DNA from: Celoporthe dispersa
Lineage: Eukaryota > Ascomycota > Sordariomycetes > Diaporthales > Cryphonectriaceae
Length of the DNA: 64,000 nucleotides
Reading direction: 5' to 3'
NCBI GenBank assembly: GCA_016584495.1
Contig: WAID01000008.1
Coordinates: 186,001-250,000, forward strand
Positions 61,150 through 64,000 of this stretch are shown piece after piece. Below the pieces are notes generated by a model, which saw nothing but the letters and a program-made list of their open reading frames with translations, searched no databases and was not told the origin of the DNA. The translations under genes and the position numbers were made by a program. How positions within the stretch are numbered: the stretch's first letter is position 1; the number at the start of each line of letters is the position of its first letter.

Positions 61150-61740
61150 AGTTTTTATGCTAAAGGATAAGCGGAATGGGTGGATAGAGCTATCTTATTC
61201 GGAGCGCCTATTTTTGTGGTTTGGAAAGGATTTAGTCCAATTAGGAAAGGATAGATAATCGTGAACTTCCAGGCCTTAAATCAAATCGCTATTCCGGACG
61301 CCTACCTATTGCTTTTGCAATAAGAAATAATTAAGCAGCTGCGCAGGAAAATATTTATTACTATTATAAATGCATAATCATTCTTTTATCAATTCCTAAT
61401 ATATTCTGCTTATTATAACTAATTTACAGTCATTAATTATTAAGGGCAGGAAAGATTTAATATTGCAATTATAAGATTTCGGAATTTACTACTATATATT
61501 CAGCGATTTATAAACTAACTCTTGCAGCTATATAAATATTTCTATATTGCGTTTATTAATAATATTATTATCTATTTATTTACTGCGAAGGAATATTTCC
61601 AGCATTTGAGATCTATTCTGGATCTATTTATTATCAAATATATTATTTTGTCTAGACCCAAATTATTTATTGGATATCTATTAGTATATTTTTTAGGTTT
61701 CAAGGTAGATACTTTGGGCATTTGCAATATAAAGCAATGA
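61150..61740 (+). pseudogene. Reverse transcriptase remnant of the gypsy-type element
   Basis: In one frame with a few stops: VNFQALNQIAIPDAYLLLLQ (fingers region), FTVINYQGQERFNIAI, then YKYFYIAFINNIIIYLFTAK, where the catalytic pair of Asp residues reads Asn-Asn, and YFQHLRSILDLF followed by FIGYLLVYFLGFKVDTLGI, the family's thumb-proximal block. Domain order and spacing are right for Ty3/gypsy RT; the active-site loss makes it inactive. Confidence 0.88.
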
Positions 61741-61779
61741 CTATAAGCTATATGGGATCTCAAGTTTCCGATAATCTTG

Positions 61780-62510
61780 CAATATTTGGAGAAATTTATT
61801 AGCTTTACTGGATAGCTTCGCTATCTAATTCTAAGATTTAGCCGATAGATAGATTTATTGCAAAAAGAAAGATAGAGATATTGCATACTGCATATAATAA
61901 TGATTGTTTATCTAAAGATCAAGGGCGAAAGAGATATACTTCAAGAGCGATATTTGAATTTACTATTGAAAAGCAAGCTAGCTTTGAGAATCTCAAGACT
62001 GCCTTGGGAGCTAAAAATGCATTCTTTCACTAAGACTCAGATAGATTACTATTTATATAATTGGATGCTTCCAAAGAAACTGGATTTTCAGAAATCGCTT
62101 TTTAATTAGCATCTGATTATATATGGGACAATATTTCTCCAATACCAAGAACTGCTATCCAATCTATACTATACTTTAGTAAAACTATTAATATTGCAGA
62201 ATAAAAATACTAGCTTATAGAATTGGAAATGGCTTGTTTAGTCTAGCTGATTCGAAAATTACAAACTATTATTGGATCGAACCGGGCTAAGCTAGTTTAT
62301 ATCTTGACAGATTATGCAGCTATTATGGGTATTGTTTATTCTATTTCTTTAAATACTATAGACAAAACCAAAGCGAATCTTAAACTTATATTCGCCTCGG
62401 AGTATTTGGAGTCAGTTCAACTTAGAAGCTTATCATATCCTAAGCAAATCAAATATTCTAATGAATGCAATATCCAGACTACTTTCCATCCAATAATCTA
62501 TAGAAGATAA
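61780..62510 (+). pseudogene. RNase H remnant of the gypsy-type element
   Basis: Follows the RT directly: KMHSFTKTQIDYYLYNWMLP corresponds to the start of the RNase H-like domain with its first Asp read as Asn or lost, and YILTDYAAIMGIVYSI to the later conserved TDxxA block, then LKLIFASEYLESVQL. Several TAA/TAG stops interrupt it. Confidence 0.7.
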
Positions 62511-62989
62511 AAGAGTGCTAGACAAAATCTGAGAGGATAAGCTTATCTATATTATATCTAAATTATGCATAAGCGAATCTATGAAAATCTAGATTAAGGA
62601 AGGATATTCTGATTATCCAGGATAGGTAAGAATCTTATAATAATTGGATAAATAGACTAGTAAAATCAAGTTATTCTTTGCAAAAGATACTAATAGGCTG
62701 CTGTATTTCCAAAATCTTAATAGCAAATAGCGATTATGTATTCCAAATACTATAGCTATAGTATTTATTGCAGATGTATATAATAATAAGCACTACTTTA
62801 GAGCAGATCGAATCTGGCATAACCTTATTAATTATCTGGTTATCAAATATTGCTATGCTAAAATCGATAAGTATATTTCCATTTGCCGAATATGCTAGGA
62901 AAATAGCAATAATAATCAGCCATTTTTTGGTAAAATGCAATCAATTCTGACCCTCTTAATTCTTTTCTATACAATTACTATAGATTTTG

Positions 62990-63490
62990 TAATTAGAATA
63001 TTAGCAGTATTAGCTGCGAATACTATATAAGTATATGCAAAAATACTTTTCTTAGATGCTTTTCTTACAATTATTAACAAATTTTCCAAAGCTATTATAA
63101 TTATCCTAGGGAATGCAATCTACATTGCAGAAGATTAAGCAAAAATCATATGCAAATTGCTATACCTCTCTAATTGAGGAATTCTATGGAAAATTATTTC
63201 AGATAGGGATATTAAGTTCTTATTAGTATTCTGGAAAGCATTATAGGAAGCTATAAGTATTAAGCTAGCTTACTCTATTGCTTAGTATTCTCAAACCGAT
63301 AAGCAATCTGAGATCAAAAATCGAATAGTCGAACTAGTAGTAAGATATTTTCTTGTAGCAAATTCAGATATTGAGTAGACTAAAGCTATATTAGTATTGC
63401 AATTCAATCTAAATAATGCATACTATCGAATTATCAAGTATTCAGCTAACCAAATTCTATATAGGTTCAATTCAATAGCAAGTATATAGA
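62990..63490 (+). pseudogene. Integrase core remnant of the gypsy-type element
   Basis: The frame reads FSKAIIIILGNA, IISDRDIKFLLVFWKA (the second catalytic Asp region, Asp retained), then AYSIA-stop-YSQTDKQSEIKNRIVEL and YFL, the conserved stretch holding the third catalytic acidic residue (Glu retained as SEIKNR). Between them the spacing matches the DDE core of gypsy integrases. Confidence 0.85.
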
Positions 63491-63689
63491 TAGCAGACAA
63501 TATATTAGAGCTGGCTAAAGATATTTTTCAGAAGGAAGTATAATTTGCGATCGCCAAGGCGCAGATAGCTGCAAAACAGCAGTATAACAAATAATATAAA
63601 TAAATCTCTTTCTAGCTTCAAAATTGGATATATATCTGGATCGGAAATAATTACTTTCTTCTAAGCAATCCACCATGAAAGTACTTTCA

Positions 63690-64000
63690 ATAACAGATAG
63701 GATCCTTTTAAATAATAAAGAAGATTAGAAACTTAGCATATAAACTCAAATTACTCCTATATATAAATATATATTTAGTAATTTCTATTACTTAATTATT
63801 AGCTGCAAGCCTATTGCAAAGCGATCTCTATAAATAAGATCCAATATATTAGGATCCGAAGGAAGTGGATAAGGATCCGGATATGGACAAATACTGAGAA
63901 GACTATTATTATTATAAACTAGAAAGGATTATTAGCCGCCGTGAACAGAGATATAGATATAGATTTATAAAAACTGAATATCTAATAAAATAGATAAGAT
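63690..64000 (+). pseudogene. Integrase C-terminal and chromodomain start, cut by the window edge
   Basis: After the integrase core the frame reads NLAYKLKLLLYINIYLVISI, an integrase C-terminal SH3-like region, then an acidic linker (PKEVDKDPDMDKY) and ERIISRREQRYRYRFIKTEY, the beginning of a chromodomain. A chromodomain at this position marks the chromovirus branch of Ty3/gypsy. The rest lies beyond base 64000. Confidence 0.72.

Larger units (their letters stand above)
56823..64000 (+). mobile_element. Degenerate Ty3/gypsy (chromovirus-type) retrotransposon, partial
   Basis: AT-rich block with recognisable retrotransposon protein segments, all on the + strand and in gypsy order: protease, reverse transcriptase, RNase H, integrase, chromodomain. 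The reading frames are riddled with TAA/TAG stops at positions expected to be Gln or Trp, and catalytic Asp codons have become Asn, which is the pattern of RIP on both strands. The 5' part (about 56.8-59.9 kb) should hold the left LTR and gag but I could only follow an uncertain frame there. The element continues past the right edge, so the right LTR is not seen. Not capable of movement as it stands. Confidence 0.85.

Noticed and set aside
1..64000. tRNA, rRNA and CRISPR arrays
   Set aside because: No convincing T-loop/D-loop combinations or rRNA segments were noticed by eye, and the only regular short repeat (56662-56822) has no spacers. A tRNA scan could still find something missed.

Overview
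The window is nuclear DNA of a filamentous ascomycete (Pezizomycotina, most likely a sordariomycete). Reasons: short 48-100 nt spliceosomal introns with GTAAGT/GTATGT donors and CTAAC/CTGAC branch sites, GC-rich codon use, fungal-specific proteins (END3, SPO7, ESF1, DUF2985 membrane protein, kelch wall-anchored receptor, GPI mucin), and an AT-rich transposon block mutated in the style of repeat-induced point mutation (RIP). The species cannot be told from the sequence.

Layout. 1-20 kb: a small VOC/glyoxalase-like enzyme (-), a flavin monooxygenase of Baeyer-Villiger type (+), the ribosome-biogenesis factor ESF1 (+), an ISG12/IFI6-27-like membrane protein (+), a DUF2985 membrane protein (+) and a very unusual 24-exon Ser/Thr-rich GPI-anchored surface protein (-). 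20-25.4 kb: no gene I can support. 25.4-47.8 kb: a dense housekeeping stretch with a kelch receptor-like protein (+), a CLD1-type alpha/beta hydrolase (-) divergent from SPO7 (+), a CX5R dual-specificity-phosphatase-like protein (+), a large disordered nuclear-looking protein of unknown function (+), END3 (+), an O-fucosyltransferase-like type II membrane protein (-) and an AIFM2/AMID-like oxidoreductase (-). 47.8-56 kb: gene-poor, with one GNAT acetyltransferase (-). From about 56.04 kb to the end the GC content drops sharply: a degenerate Tc1-type transposase remnant, a 23-bp palindromic tandem array, then a degenerate Ty3/gypsy element with protease, RT, RNase H, integrase and chromodomain in order, running off the right edge.

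Working together. CLD1-like hydrolase and SPO7 (regulator of the Nem1 phosphatase that controls phosphatidate) both act on phospholipids and share an upstream region. The mucin and the kelch protein are both secretory-pathway surface proteins flanking the same empty interval. END3 serves actin-dependent endocytosis.

The most important technical point: 11 of the 15 protein genes need a single-base frame correction (16 in all, 13 of them a missing base), mostly in or beside mononucleotide runs. After correction every model whose exons are all placed closes in frame. This looks like uncorrected assembly indels rather than real gene death, and anyone using the window should expect broken ORFs. 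Coordinates for multi-exon genes are hand-built from splice signals and frame.
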